A stretch of 64,000 nucleotides of DNA, taken from positions 248,001 to 312,000 of the forward strand of contig JAFWGI010000016.1 in assembly GCA_017512425.1 (NCBI GenBank), read 5' to 3'. Within the stretch, counting starts at the first letter, position 1; each line of letters begins with the position of its first letter. The position numbers and the translations under genes are program-made. The notes beneath the pieces were generated by a model. It ran no database searches and was not told the origin of the DNA. It was given only the letters and a program-made list of their open reading frames with translations. The DNA comes from Hyphomicrobium sp. (lineage in GTDB: Bacteria > Pseudomonadota > Alphaproteobacteria > Rhizobiales > Hyphomicrobiaceae). Positions 21,213 through 29,416 of this stretch are shown piece after piece.

Positions 21213-22699
21213 GTTGCGATTGGGACCTGGTCGTTGACCGGCGAGGCAGCGATTGTCAGCACGAAGCGTGCGCCGGGATTGGCGTCTTCAACCCAGCAGT
21301 CGCCGCCGTTTTGCCGCGCGAGAGCGCGCACAGCGGCTAAACCAAGCCCAAAACCACTCGCATGAGTTGCTCCGCCCCGCTCGAGAGGTTCGAAGATGCG
21401 CTCGCGCCGATCTGCGGTGATCCCGCGCCCGCCATCACTCACCGCAAGCCGCAAGATGTTTGCGTTCTGAGCCGTTGAAATTTCAATTTCAGTGCCTGGC
21501 GCATATTTGCGGGCGTTATCGATCAGGTTTACGATGCAGCGCTCCCAGGATGTCCGGTCGAAGCTGCATGCGATTCCAGCCGCGGGGCGAACACGAACCT
21601 GGCATCCCGCGTTCGAGAGTGTAGGATCGTAACGCGCAAGCACGTCCTTGAGACAGTCGTCAGGCACCGCCGTATCGAGCTTTCGCTCAGCCATAGCTCC
21701 GCGAGCCACGACGATGGCGTTTTCCGCCACACTCGAGAGACGCTCGATTTCGCTTTTCAGAATGCCGCTATAGCGCTGCACTGCTGCCGCATCGTCCGCC
21801 TTGCGGCTTAATAACTCGGTGTGTAGACGCAAGTTCGCCAGCGGTGTGCGCAGTTCGTGCGCGAGTTGCGCGACGATGCCCGCACGTACCGCCGCGGCAT
21901 CCTGCTTCAATACTGCCGAACGATGTAGCATCCAGGTCATCAACGCCCAACCGGCAATCAAGAGGCTGCCGATGACGTAGAGGGAAAGGGTGTTCTGAGT
22001 CAGATTATCCGGCGTTGGAGTTTCGCTATAGAGTTTCCAATCGTGAAGCAATCCCTCAAGCGGGATCGCTGATCGACTTTCCTTTTCGGTTTCGTCGTCT
22101 CCGACCTTTGCTTTGTTTGGCGCGACCAATGTCACATGCGTCAGACCCGTACCGCGCTCCAAGAAATCCAGCGTCGAACGCAAATTTCGAATGACTTCTG
22201 AATTTTCGAGGGCGATGCAAACGTCCTCTCCGGTGTCGATCTCCTTACACGTCAATAAAGAAAAGACGCCGCCTGCAGTCATCAAGCTCGTGGCTGTTGG
22301 CTTCGCAGAATTCAACGAACCCGCCAGCGTCTGGGCACCATCTTGCAATCCGCGCGCGAGTTCGTACTGATGTTCCAGCGCGGCGGCAGAGTGGATCGTC
22401 GTCCCCTCCTTGAACACAAACGCGTAGATGTATTGCCGCTTTCGAGCGCCCCTGGTGAGGGCTTCAGGGCCGTCTCTTTCATAGGCCTCAATTGTTTGGG
22501 CGAGAGCGGCGCGACCCATGGCTTCCAGGCTCGCGTTGAATTGCTCACCCGCGGATACCATGCGATGCTGGGCGAGACGATCGCTGCGGGCATTCAATGC
22601 CTCGGTTTCAAGAGAAAGTGATCGCACTGCAAACATTGTCAGCAGTGCCACGGGGACGAATAGCACCAGCGAAATAATGGACAGCGGTTTGGTCGGCAT
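21206..22699 (-). CDS. Sensor histidine kinase
   Basis: 497 residues. One N-terminal membrane helix (~5-26), a large extracytoplasmic sensor region (~27-235) with two Cys (LTCKEI and DVCIAL), a second helix (~242-262), then a HisKA domain with VAQLAHELRTPLANLRLH (phosphorylated His) and an HATPase_c domain (NLIDNARKYA for the N box, SDGGRGI and GFGLGLAAVRAL for the G boxes). It pairs with the overlapping response regulator. The signal sensed is unknown. Confidence 0.93.
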   Translation of the reverse strand: MPTKPLSIISLVLFVPVALLTMFAVRSLSLETEALNARSDRLAQHRMVSAGEQFNASLEAMGRAALAQTIEAYERDGPEALTRGARKRQYIYAFVFKEGTTIHSAAALEHQYELARGLQDGAQTLAGSLNSAKPTATSLMTAGGVFSLLTCKEIDTGEDVCIALENSEVIRNLRSTLDFLERGTGLTHVTLVAPNKAKVGDDETEKESRSAIPLEGLLHDWKLYSETPTPDNLTQNTLSLYVIGSLLIAGWALMTWMLHRSAVLKQDAAAVRAGIVAQLAHELRTPLANLRLHTELLSRKADDAAAVQRYSGILKSEIERLSSVAENAIVVARGAMAERKLDTAVPDDCLKDVLARYDPTLSNAGCQVRVRPAAGIACSFDRTSWERCIVNLIDNARKYAPGTEIEISTAQNANILRLAVSDGGRGITADRRERIFEPLERGGATHASGFGLGLAAVRALARQNGGDCWVEDANPGARFVLTIAASPVNDQVPIATC

Positions 22700-22900
22700 G
22701 CCTTACTTGCTCACGTTGAGAGCCGCCATCCTAGGGGACTTTCTTTCGAGGAAAAAGCTCAACGCCGGAAAAAAGTCAGGAATAGAAGGATCTGGTAGAT
22801 TGGTATGTCCTATCTCTTGTGACTGAGCCTTCAGTTGTCTCCTGTTGGCCCTTTAGGGCAGAGTGGATCGGGCAGAGCACGGCAGCTCTGCCCGGGCAAT

Positions 22901-23590
22901 TCAGACGTCGATCTTCTCTGCGATCTCAATCGCGTCGTCTATCTCAACGCCGAGATATCGCACAGTGCTTTCGATCTTCGTCTGACCGAGGAGCAGCTGG
23001 ACGGCACGCAGATTTCCAGTTCGGCGATAGATCAAAGTGGCCTTGGTGCGACGCAGCGAGTGTGTCCCGAACTTCAGCGGGTCGAGGCCGATGCTTGCAA
23101 CCCATTCGCCCACAAGGCGTGCATACTGCCGCGTCGTGAGACCGCTTTCGGGGCCTCGTCTTCCTGCGAATAGGAATTGGCCCGGCCGCCGTCCGGTCAC
23201 GCGCAGGTAGTCATCTATCGCTTGCCGGGTCTGCTCGGTCATTTCGAAACGCACAGGTCGGCCAGTCTTCTTCTGTCGAACCGGGGCTCGGTTTGATGTG
23301 TAGCCGCTGGGAGCCACGTCATCGACGCGAACGGCGACGACATCACAGCCGCGTAGTTTGCTGTCGATAGCGAGATTGAAAAGGGCAAGATCGCGGATGC
23401 GCTTTTCAAGCTGAAGGCGCGTTCGGATCGACCAGACATGCCCCTGACGGAGCGGAGGCTTTGGGCCAATGATCTTGCCCTTATTCCAGGGCGGGCGGCG
23501 AGCAGGCTTACCGGGGATCGAGGCGTCAAGAATCTGAGCTACGCATGAACCGAAATTAAACGAGCAGTTAAGCGTCAGTTCAAAGCCCAT
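22901..23590 (-). CDS. Short tyrosine recombinase/integrase
   Basis: 229 residues. It consists mainly of the catalytic domain: an Arg in FNLAIDSKLRGCDVVAVRV, the HSLRRTKATLI box (His and second Arg), and YLGVE with the nucleophile Tyr near the C-terminus. The usual His before the Tyr is Gln here (LLLGQTKIESTVRYLG). There is no full N-terminal core-binding domain, which is typical of a widespread short integrase group in rhizobial plasmids and islands. It may be active or a relic; it is separate from the serine recombinases. Confidence 0.82.
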   Translation of the reverse strand: MGFELTLNCSFNFGSCVAQILDASIPGKPARRPPWNKGKIIGPKPPLRQGHVWSIRTRLQLEKRIRDLALFNLAIDSKLRGCDVVAVRVDDVAPSGYTSNRAPVRQKKTGRPVRFEMTEQTRQAIDDYLRVTGRRPGQFLFAGRRGPESGLTTRQYARLVGEWVASIGLDPLKFGTHSLRRTKATLIYRRTGNLRAVQLLLGQTKIESTVRYLGVEIDDAIEIAEKIDV

Positions 23591-23662
23591 CTCCTAAGTT
23601 CGCATCATCCACCCGACGCGTGGTGCAGAGAGACACTCTGGCAACTTCAGGAGCATAAGACG

Positions 23663-24097
23663 ATGATCCCCAAGTTTTTTAGTGTTTCAATCGTGGCCCT
23701 CTCGATCGGGCTCGGAATGACGCCAGCCTTCGCGGGCGGATCCACTGTTAACATCGAGCAGTACGGTTTCGGCAATGGCGCCGGCGGCAGCCAGCGCGGC
23801 TATCACAACCGCATGACCATCTATCAGGATGGCACCCGCAACAACGTGATCTCCAATCAGTACGGTTCGCGCAACCGCGCCGTGATTGGCCAGAACGGTT
23901 CGCGCAACTCGGCTGACACTTATCAACGCGGCAGCCGCAACATCGTCGGCGTCGGGCAGTTCGGTTCGGGCCACTCCGTCATTACCACTCAGGACGGTTC
24001 GGGCAATGCCATCGGCGTGATCCAGGGCGGCCGTAACAACCGCGCGACCGCGACACAGGTCGGCGCCGGAAACGTCTCGGTGATCGTCCAGGATTGA
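23663..24097 (+). CDS. Curlin-repeat amyloid protein (CsgA/CsgB-like)
   Basis: 144 residues with signal peptide MIPKFFSVSIVALSIGLG...AFA. The mature protein is built of ~22-residue repeats of the form Q-x-G-x2-N-x-A-x3-Q-x-G-x2-N (EQYGFGN, YQDGTRN, NQYGSRN, GQNGSRN, YQRGSRN, GQFGSGH, TQDGSGN), the hallmark of curlin subunits that form extracellular amyloid fibres. AGGAG at 23649-23653 precedes the ATG. Whether it is the major (CsgA) or nucleator (CsgB) subunit cannot be told. It starts the + strand curli group. Confidence 0.87.
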   Translation: MIPKFFSVSIVALSIGLGMTPAFAGGSTVNIEQYGFGNGAGGSQRGYHNRMTIYQDGTRNNVISNQYGSRNRAVIGQNGSRNSADTYQRGSRNIVGVGQFGSGHSVITTQDGSGNAIGVIQGGRNNRATATQVGAGNVSVIVQD

Positions 24098-24175
24098 TCA
24101 CGGAAACACTATCGCGGCCATGTCTCGCTGCTGAGGGGAGCCGGTCCGGTCTCCCCTCCCCGGGGCGAAAATCTG

Positions 24176-24571
24176 ATGGTGGTTTCAATGCAGAAATCGG
24201 TTTTGACATTGGCGCTCGTGGCCGTGGCCGGCTTGGCAACCGCCGGTATCGCTGCAACCAGCACATCGGCGGCCAGCGATGGCGTTCGCTGCGAGATCGC
24301 CGTCAAGGAGCGCTCAGGGCGCGTTACGCTCGAAGGTTTCGTCGATGCGGCTTCGAGCATCTCGGGCTCGTACGAGCTGTTGGTCAGCAAGGCGGGCGGC
24401 GGCGGCAGTGCGCACATCTCCCAGGGTGGCGAGTTTTCCGCAGCGGCGGGCGCGCGAACACCGCTCGGCAATGTCGTTTTGGGAGGAGACGCGGGCTCTT
24501 ACAGCGCCACGCTGAAGGTCACCTGGGATGGGAAGAGCGTGTCCTGCAAAAGCGGCCGCGGCAGCTTGTAA
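24176..24571 (+). CDS. csgH: CsgH-like curli assembly chaperone
   Basis: 131 residues with a signal peptide (QKSVLTLALVAVAGLATAG). The mature domain resembles CsgH, the alphaproteobacterial counterpart of CsgC: VRCEIAVKE, RVTLEGFVDAA, SGSYELLVSKAG, SAHISQGGEFSA and the closing VSCKS; the two Cys can form the domain disulfide. CsgH inhibits premature curlin amyloid formation in the periplasm. It sits between two curlin genes, as expected. A second ATG at 24188 is an alternative start. Confidence 0.85.
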   Translation: MVVSMQKSVLTLALVAVAGLATAGIAATSTSAASDGVRCEIAVKERSGRVTLEGFVDAASSISGSYELLVSKAGGGGSAHISQGGEFSAAAGARTPLGNVVLGGDAGSYSATLKVTWDGKSVSCKSGRGSL

Positions 24572-24596
24572 CGAATACTTATCGGAGTGTGCTCAC

Positions 24597-25016
24597 ATGA
24601 TCAGCGCTGTTAAGGTTTTGAGTATGGCTGCGCTCGTTGCGGCGATGCCCCTTTTTGCGCCCGCCTCTCCGGCGAACGCTGGAAGCATCGGGTTCACGGT
24701 GTCGCCGAAAGGCGAAGACGCGGAGGCGCTGCGTTCGGGCCTTGCGCTCTACTCAACGGTGCGGAGCTTGCGTAAGCACAAGAAGAACCGCGCGAAGATT
24801 GAGCAGTACGGCGAGGGCAATGGCGCGGCCATTTCGCAGCGGGGCGAGAACAACTGGGCCAACGTGTTCCAGCGCGGACGCGGAAACACCGGTACAATCA
24901 GCCAGAACGGCGACGACAATGCTTTCGCCCTCGTGCAGCTCGGCAAGCGCAATAGCAGTCAAGTCACCCAGAACGGGAACGGCAATGCCGGCATTCGATT
25001 CGAGTGGGGATGGTAG
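24597..25016 (+). CDS. Curlin-repeat protein, second subunit
   Basis: 139 residues from ATG 24597 (GGAG 9 bases upstream), with signal peptide ending PASPANA. After a ~45-residue charged lead (RKHKKNRAK), four or five curlin repeats follow: EQYGEGNGAA, SQRGENNWAN, FQRGRGNTGT, SQNGDDNAFA, TQNGNGNAG. The unusual basic lead and the truncated C-terminus (IRFEWGW) suggest a nucleator/CsgB-like role, by inference. No CsgE, CsgF or CsgG gene is in the window. Confidence 0.83.
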   Translation: MISAVKVLSMAALVAAMPLFAPASPANAGSIGFTVSPKGEDAEALRSGLALYSTVRSLRKHKKNRAKIEQYGEGNGAAISQRGENNWANVFQRGRGNTGTISQNGDDNAFALVQLGKRNSSQVTQNGNGNAGIRFEWGW

Positions 25017-25320
25017 GCTCGCGTGTATGCTATGGGCGACAACTTCACAGTTACAGACTTACGTTAGGGCACTGAGGCGGCGGGGCTGAGAACATCGGCT
25101 GACCGTGGACAACGCGACCGTTGCTGATGACATGAGCGATGTGCGCAGGCGGCCAGCTTTCCTCAAGACGATTTCCGCGAGAAATTACGATTGAGCAAAA
25201 CTCGGCCCTTACACAACGGCTGCTTGTGGCCCGCAGCCGAAAAGCCGGCGGCAGAACGACATTTCCGCTAATCGGGGCACAGCGGAAGCGCCACGGTTGA
25301 TATGCGCGTTCTGCCGATGG
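25017..25320. other. Intergenic region between curli and toxin-antitoxin genes
   Basis: 304 bases; no gene or RNA recognised. It contains a small inverted repeat GGCTGC...GCAGCC near 25216-25240. Confidence 0.35.
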
Positions 25321-25650
25321 CTAAGTAATTGCCTCAAGCCCTTTGGACTTGACGAGACTGAGCAACTTCAAGGACGGGCCGCTGGGCTTCTTTTCTCCGC
25401 GCTCCCATTCGCTCACCAGCTTGGCTTTGACATTGAGATAGCTTGCGAACACGGCCTGGCTCACACCGGCTCGTTCGCGGATCGTCTGAATTGCTTTTGG
25501 CGATAATTCCTCGATCGTGGTCAGGCACGACGCATCGAACTCGCGCATCGTCCCCTTGTCGATCACTCCAGCACGATGCAGGCCTGCAGCCGTCTTGTGA
25601 GCCACGGCGAGCGCATCGGTGCGGTACTTAAGCGCCTTCTTGGCCATCAC
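25321..25650 (-). CDS. Helix-turn-helix antitoxin, HigA type
   Basis: 109 residues. The C-terminal half is an Xre-type HTH: LSPKAIQTIRERAGVSQAVFA, YLNVKAKLVSEWERGEKKPSG. It overlaps the preceding toxin gene by 23 bases, toxin first, the order of HigBA-type modules. It neutralises the toxin and probably represses the operon through the inverted repeat at about 26044. A damaged copy of its C-terminal half is at 29716. Confidence 0.85.
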   Translation of the reverse strand: MMAKKALKYRTDALAVAHKTAAGLHRAGVIDKGTMREFDASCLTTIEELSPKAIQTIRERAGVSQAVFASYLNVKAKLVSEWERGEKKPSGPSLKLLSLVKSKGLEAIT

Positions 25651-26014
25651 ACTCCACCTCTTTCAGTTCGCCCGTATCGATCAGTCGTTGCACTACTTCA
25701 GCATCGGCTTCGAGAAACACGGTGGCGAGCCGACGGTACACTTCGAGTTCATCGTCCGAGAGGTTGGCTTTGCTGTTCTTCGCGAAGCCGTACATGAAGA
25801 TGCTCAGGTCGCCCGACCGGAATGCGATGATCGTCCGATACCCGCCGGATCTTCCTTGTCCCGGCCGCGCAACGCGCTGCTTGATCACGCCCCCACCGAG
25901 GTCGGCATCGATTAATCCGCTACCGGCACGGTAAACGGCCTCGCAGAGCTGGCTCGTTCCAATGCGTTCCTTTCGAGCGAAGCGGGCGAACTCTTTGGTG
26001 GCGAACACCCGCAA
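25628..26014 (-). CDS. RelE/HigB-like toxin
   Basis: About 128 residues. It shows the family pattern RVFATKEFARFARKERI, GGGVIKQRVARPGQGRSGGYR and FMYGFAKNSKANLSDDE, typical of RelE/ParE-superfamily toxins, which are ribosome-dependent mRNA interferases. The TTG at 26014 is chosen because AAGGAG lies 7 bases upstream and the family starts here; the frame continues to 26068 but adds residues not seen in the family. It is cotranscribed with the antitoxin gene. Confidence 0.83.
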   Translation of the reverse strand: MRVFATKEFARFARKERIGTSQLCEAVYRAGSGLIDADLGGGVIKQRVARPGQGRSGGYRTIIAFRSGDLSIFMYGFAKNSKANLSDDELEVYRRLATVFLEADAEVVQRLIDTGELKEVECDGQEGA

Positions 26015-26043
26015 CTGGCATCTCCTTGTCAGCCACACCCATA

Positions 26044-26062
26044 TATCACCCCAAGGGGTATA
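26044..26062 (-). promoter_or_regulatory. Inverted repeat upstream of the toxin-antitoxin genes
   Basis: ACCCC-AA-GGGGT with flanking TAT/ATA sits about 35 bases upstream of the toxin start, the usual place for the antitoxin operator of HigBA modules. Confidence 0.5.
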
Positions 26063-26208
26063 GTTCAAGGTGATGGCCGTATTGAGTTCTTGCGTCCGTC
26101 ATCCATGTCGGGAGGGCAGTCTGCGGCCGTCCGTCTCTGCGTCTCAGCTGTGCGGACGCGTTCGAATGGCGCATTTTCTGTCGATTTTTCCGTGGGTTAT
26201 TTGGGAAC

Positions 26209-26254
26209 GACTCTGACTATGCCTGTCGAGGTTCGAATCCTGGTCGCTCAGCCA
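26209..26254 (+). pseudogene. Degenerate 3' half of tRNA-Gln (attachment-site scar)
   Basis: Starting GACTCTGACT and ending GCCA, this 46-base stretch matches the tRNA-Gln from its anticodon loop to its 3' end with several changes. The T-stem no longer pairs fully and there is no 5' half. It marks the junction between elements 1 and 2. Confidence 0.8.
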
Positions 26255-26460
26255 CCGTCTAACTTGTTGATATCGCTGCATATTATGCCATTTCCGTAGG
26301 CGGAAATATAGCGTCTTTTCCGCGCCTTGTCGACGTCAGTTTTCCAATCCCGTACGCCACACCCTTCTCTGCACGACGTTCGTCGGCTCTTTGCGCGTTT
26401 TATCTCTGGGGGCCGTTTTCGGCCGGTCAGACTCGCATCGTTTTTGGGACGTAGTAGGCG

Positions 26461-28158
26461 CTATCGCGTCTCAATGCCGAGGGCTGCTCGCTGGAGTTGC
26501 CAGTCGTGCGGCAGGTCTTTACAGATTGAGAGGAGGCGTGCCGCTGTGAGGCCCTCTGGCTGGCGCCCTTCAATGAGGTCTTTGACGATGAGAGGCGCCA
26601 GATATGTGAGGCGCATGTGCGCTGACAGATAGTCCCGCTTGACGCCGAGCCGCTGCGCGAGTGCGTCGATGGTTGCGTCGCGTCCCGACATTAAGGCATC
26701 GCGGGTCGCATACGCATTTCTGAGTAGAGCGATCATCTGGCGATCCGGCTTGGCAGATCGACCGCCTCCAACAATCAGTCGGATGCCTTTGCCTGCACGG
26801 CGCAACTTGGCTTCCGCACGCAGTTCAGTGGTTTCGAGCTGCACTCCGGGCAGCTCTTGAGATGCTTCACCAATTAGGACTTTCGCGATCTGTTTTCGGT
26901 TGAGGCTGACGACAACTTCATCAACACGGACACACACGCGCTCGACAATCGACCGGACAAGTTCGCGAATCTTGATCGACGGCAAAGCCGCCCAGCTGCT
27001 AGAGAGTTCAAGGGCTTTCGAGAGCGACGAGCGCAGCCTAGCGGCGTCGAGGTCGAAATTTGATAACGTCTCTCCGACGTCCTCCTCCGAAGCAAAAAAC
27101 GCTCTAATCCGATCGAGGACGAGCGCCTCGACGTCGCCTGCCGGCACGCGCAAGCCTTTATCATGGTGAGTTCGCGTACTGGTTATGAGGGCCGTCGACA
27201 CATAGTACCGGTAGCGTCGGCCCTTCTTGACCGCATGCGTCGGCGTCATGCGGTGTCCTTCGCCGTCCACGATCAGCCCGGCAAGCAGGCTCGGCTCTTC
27301 GGCAGTCGCGCCAAGCGCTCGAGCATGTCGATTGCCGGCCAGCTTAGCTTGGACGAGCTTCCAGTGCTCGGCCTCAACGATCGCTTCGTGCTGGCCGGGA
27401 TAGACCTTCCCCTGATGTCCAATCTCGCCCCGGTAGATTGGATTCTGTAGCAAGGTATAGAGTGCGCCGCGTGAAAAGCGGTTGCCACCTGCCAGGACGC
27501 CACCAGCGCCTTGCCGACGCTTGCTCACAATACCAAGCCCGACGAGTTCCTCCGCAAGGGTCCGGACTGATCCGAGTTCCGCGTAGCGCCTGAAAATCAT
27601 GCGCACCGTCTCAGCTTCGGCGTCATTGACGATCAGCTTGCGCTCCTTGACATCATATCCGAGCGGGACATTGCCACCCATCCACATGCCTTTGGCCTTC
27701 GAAGCTGCGATCTTGTCGCGGATGCGTTCGCCCGCGATCTCTCGCTCGAACTGAGCGAACGAGAGCAGCATGTTGAGCGTGAGGCGGCCCATTGATGTTG
27801 TGGTGTTGAACGCCTGCGTCACAGAAACGAACGAAGCGCCGTGAGAGTCCAGCACATCGACGATCTTCGCAAAATCAGCGAGTGACCGCGTCAGCCGGTC
27901 GACTTTGTAGACAACGACGATCTGCACTTTGCCGGACGTGATGTCGCCGAGCAGCCGCTGAAGCGCAGGACGCTCCATGGTCCCACCCGACAGGCCACCG
28001 TCGTCGTAGAGGTCAGGAAGTGCCGCCCATCCCGCATGCTTCTGGCTGAGAACGTAGGCAGCGCAAGCCTCGCGCTGCGCGTCGAGCGAGTTGAACTCCT
28101 TCTCGAGCCCCTCGTCAGAGGACTTGCGGGTGTAGATGGCGCAGTTCAGCCGTTTCAT
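26461..28158 (-). CDS. Large serine recombinase (integrase), copy 2
   Basis: 565 residues, the same length as copy 1 and closely similar throughout, most divergent in the region ~350-420. The catalytic Ser13 (YTRKSSDEG), the YDDGGLSGGTMERPALQRL block and KVDRLTRSLADF are kept, so it looks functional. As in copy 1, no zinc-ribbon Cys are seen after the recombinase domain. It lies ~210 bases from the degenerate tRNA end, the same distance as copy 1 from the intact tRNA. Confidence 0.93.
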   Translation of the reverse strand: MKRLNCAIYTRKSSDEGLEKEFNSLDAQREACAAYVLSQKHAGWAALPDLYDDGGLSGGTMERPALQRLLGDITSGKVQIVVVYKVDRLTRSLADFAKIVDVLDSHGASFVSVTQAFNTTTSMGRLTLNMLLSFAQFEREIAGERIRDKIAASKAKGMWMGGNVPLGYDVKERKLIVNDAEAETVRMIFRRYAELGSVRTLAEELVGLGIVSKRRQGAGGVLAGGNRFSRGALYTLLQNPIYRGEIGHQGKVYPGQHEAIVEAEHWKLVQAKLAGNRHARALGATAEEPSLLAGLIVDGEGHRMTPTHAVKKGRRYRYYVSTALITSTRTHHDKGLRVPAGDVEALVLDRIRAFFASEEDVGETLSNFDLDAARLRSSLSKALELSSSWAALPSIKIRELVRSIVERVCVRVDEVVVSLNRKQIAKVLIGEASQELPGVQLETTELRAEAKLRRAGKGIRLIVGGGRSAKPDRQMIALLRNAYATRDALMSGRDATIDALAQRLGVKRDYLSAHMRLTYLAPLIVKDLIEGRQPEGLTAARLLSICKDLPHDWQLQRAALGIETR

Positions 28159-28352
28159 CTGAGGCGCCTCTCAAGAATGATGAGGCGCCTTTGGAGTCGA
28201 TTCATCGTTATTGAGATGCGCCTGAGTTGACGGCTTCCGCCATCGAGGGCCTTGATGCCCTGCCCTTCCGACGCGATGTGCGCCGCGTCCTCAAACAGGC
28301 CGGTCAGGTCGGCAAACGCGCGTCGAACAGAATCCAGATCGGCGTCAGCCAT
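28155..28352 (-). CDS. Conserved 65-aa protein, copy 2
   Basis: 65 residues (MADADLDSVRRAFADLTGLF...). The first 27 residues are nearly identical to copy 1, while the tail (RRISITMNRLQRRLIILERR) differs but stays basic and helical. The same ATGA coupling to the recombinase and 8-base overlap with DUF2924 are kept. Function unknown. Confidence 0.75.
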   Translation of the reverse strand: MADADLDSVRRAFADLTGLFEDAAHIASEGQGIKALDGGSRQLRRISITMNRLQRRLIILERRLR

Positions 28353-28803
28353 CGCCTGTCGCCTTGTTCGAGGTCAGGCCGAAGAACCGAGGTCCGGACC
28401 AGTGCGCGCCCGTGATTTCTCGGGCGACGACGGAGAGTGACCTGTATCGCCTGTCCCGCCATTCAACACCGTCCACGTGGACAAGGACCGTATGAGTTTG
28501 CCCATTCCACTCGCGCACCAGCCGCGTGCCCGGCTTGACCTCGGTACGGGGCGCAGCCCTTCGATGATCATCCGAAGTTGTGTCAGGCCCGGCACCGGAC
28601 AGTTTTCGCAGAACCGATTTGGAGAGCCCGCCAGACACCCTCTCCTGAATCTTGTAAGTGATGCCGCGCAGCAGGAGATCGCGAGAAAGACTCTTCGGCG
28701 GCTGCATGTGATGCAGCCGCCGCCACTCTGCCCGCAACTCGAAGTTGGTTAGGGCTTCGAGCCGCACCAACTGGGCCGCGACGTCGATCGAGACTGGCTT
28801 CAT
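28345..28803 (-). CDS. DUF2924 protein, copy 2
   Basis: 152 residues, with the same blocks as copy 1 (SLSRDLLLRGITYKIQERV, GTRLVREWNGQTHTVLV, YRSLSVVAREITGAHWSG). The linker between the two halves (~80-95) differs in length and sequence, as expected of a flexible region. It is one base from the DUF3489 stop. Confidence 0.9.
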   Translation of the reverse strand: MKPVSIDVAAQLVRLEALTNFELRAEWRRLHHMQPPKSLSRDLLLRGITYKIQERVSGGLSKSVLRKLSGAGPDTTSDDHRRAAPRTEVKPGTRLVREWNGQTHTVLVHVDGVEWRDRRYRSLSVVAREITGAHWSGPRFFGLTSNKATGDG

Positions 28804-28804
28804 G

Positions 28805-29167
28805 TCAGCGACCGCGCTTGGTGTCGATCTTGTAGCGACGCAGCTCGGCTTCGCTTTTCGAAGATGTGAGCATGAAGCCGAGCTTCTTTTTGACCGTTCC
28901 CGCGAGGAACCCGCGCACGCTGTGCTGCTGCCAGCCGGTCGCTTCCATCATTTCTGGAATGCTGGCGCCGTAGCGCTGGCTTAAAAGCTCCAGGACGCGA
29001 TCGTGCTTCGTGGCGCGCTCGGGTTGCTGATCGTCGCGCGGAGGAGTGCGATTTTCGGCTGGCACCGGTCGAGACTTGGCGCCCGACTTGGTCTTGGGGG
29101 ATTTGGCGGGCGTAGTTTGCGCATGCTTCTTAGCGTGGCTCGTGACGCGGGCTTCTGTTGAGTTCAT
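28805..29167 (-). CDS. DUF3489 protein, copy 2
   Basis: 120 residues from ATG 29167 with GGAG 8 bases upstream. The C-terminal domain is nearly identical to copy 1 (EATGWQQHSVRGFLAGTVKK), while the N-terminal Lys/Pro-rich half has diverged, showing selection on the folded domain only. Confidence 0.88.
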   Translation of the reverse strand: MNSTEARVTSHAKKHAQTTPAKSPKTKSGAKSRPVPAENRTPPRDDQQPERATKHDRVLELLSQRYGASIPEMMEATGWQQHSVRGFLAGTVKKKLGFMLTSSKSEAELRRYKIDTKRGR

Positions 29168-29357
29168 GGTGGGCTCCAAGGGGTTCAGGATTGCGCCACC
29201 TCGGCGCTCCTACCACCCAAAGCCCCGCATGCCGCGAGGCGAACTCTAAAAAAATCGGCGGCCGGCTAATCGGCGCCTGTCACGACCAATGCGTCCTTTG
29301 CGGCATAAGTCGAGGCTTAATTTCGCTGCAAACGCGCAGATTCGGAGCCTCAGTTAA
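29168..29357 (-). promoter_or_regulatory. Conserved leader of the recombinase operon, copy 2
   Basis: Aligns along its length with 19606-19796. The GCGCC-N5-GGCGC hairpin is at 29193-29207; its stem is unchanged and one loop base differs. Confidence 0.55.
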
Positions 29358-29416
29358 CACTGCGTTTTAAGGGCGCTATCTATAATGTGGCTCGGCTAAA
29401 AAATGGAATCATCGAC

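Larger units (their letters stand above)
16697..26208. mobile_element. Integrative element 1 at tRNA-Gln
   Basis: Bounded on the left by the intact tRNA-Gln and on the right by a degenerate copy of the tRNA 3' half. It encodes a large serine recombinase next to the tRNA and cargo (SRPBCC, two-component system, tyrosine recombinase, curli, toxin-antitoxin). The boundaries are inferred from the repeat; exact crossover points are not determined. Confidence 0.6.
26209..29357. repeat. Copy 2 of the 3.1-kb integration module (direct repeat)
   Basis: Same gene order, orientation and noncoding flanks as 16651-19796, diverged by scattered substitutions. See the gene entries for the differences. Confidence 0.85.

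Noticed and set aside
22870..22893. 8-bp hairpin GGGCAGAG/CTCTGCCC after the tyrosine recombinase gene
   Set aside because: No T-run on the minus-strand 3' side. It may slow transcription but is weak as a terminator.
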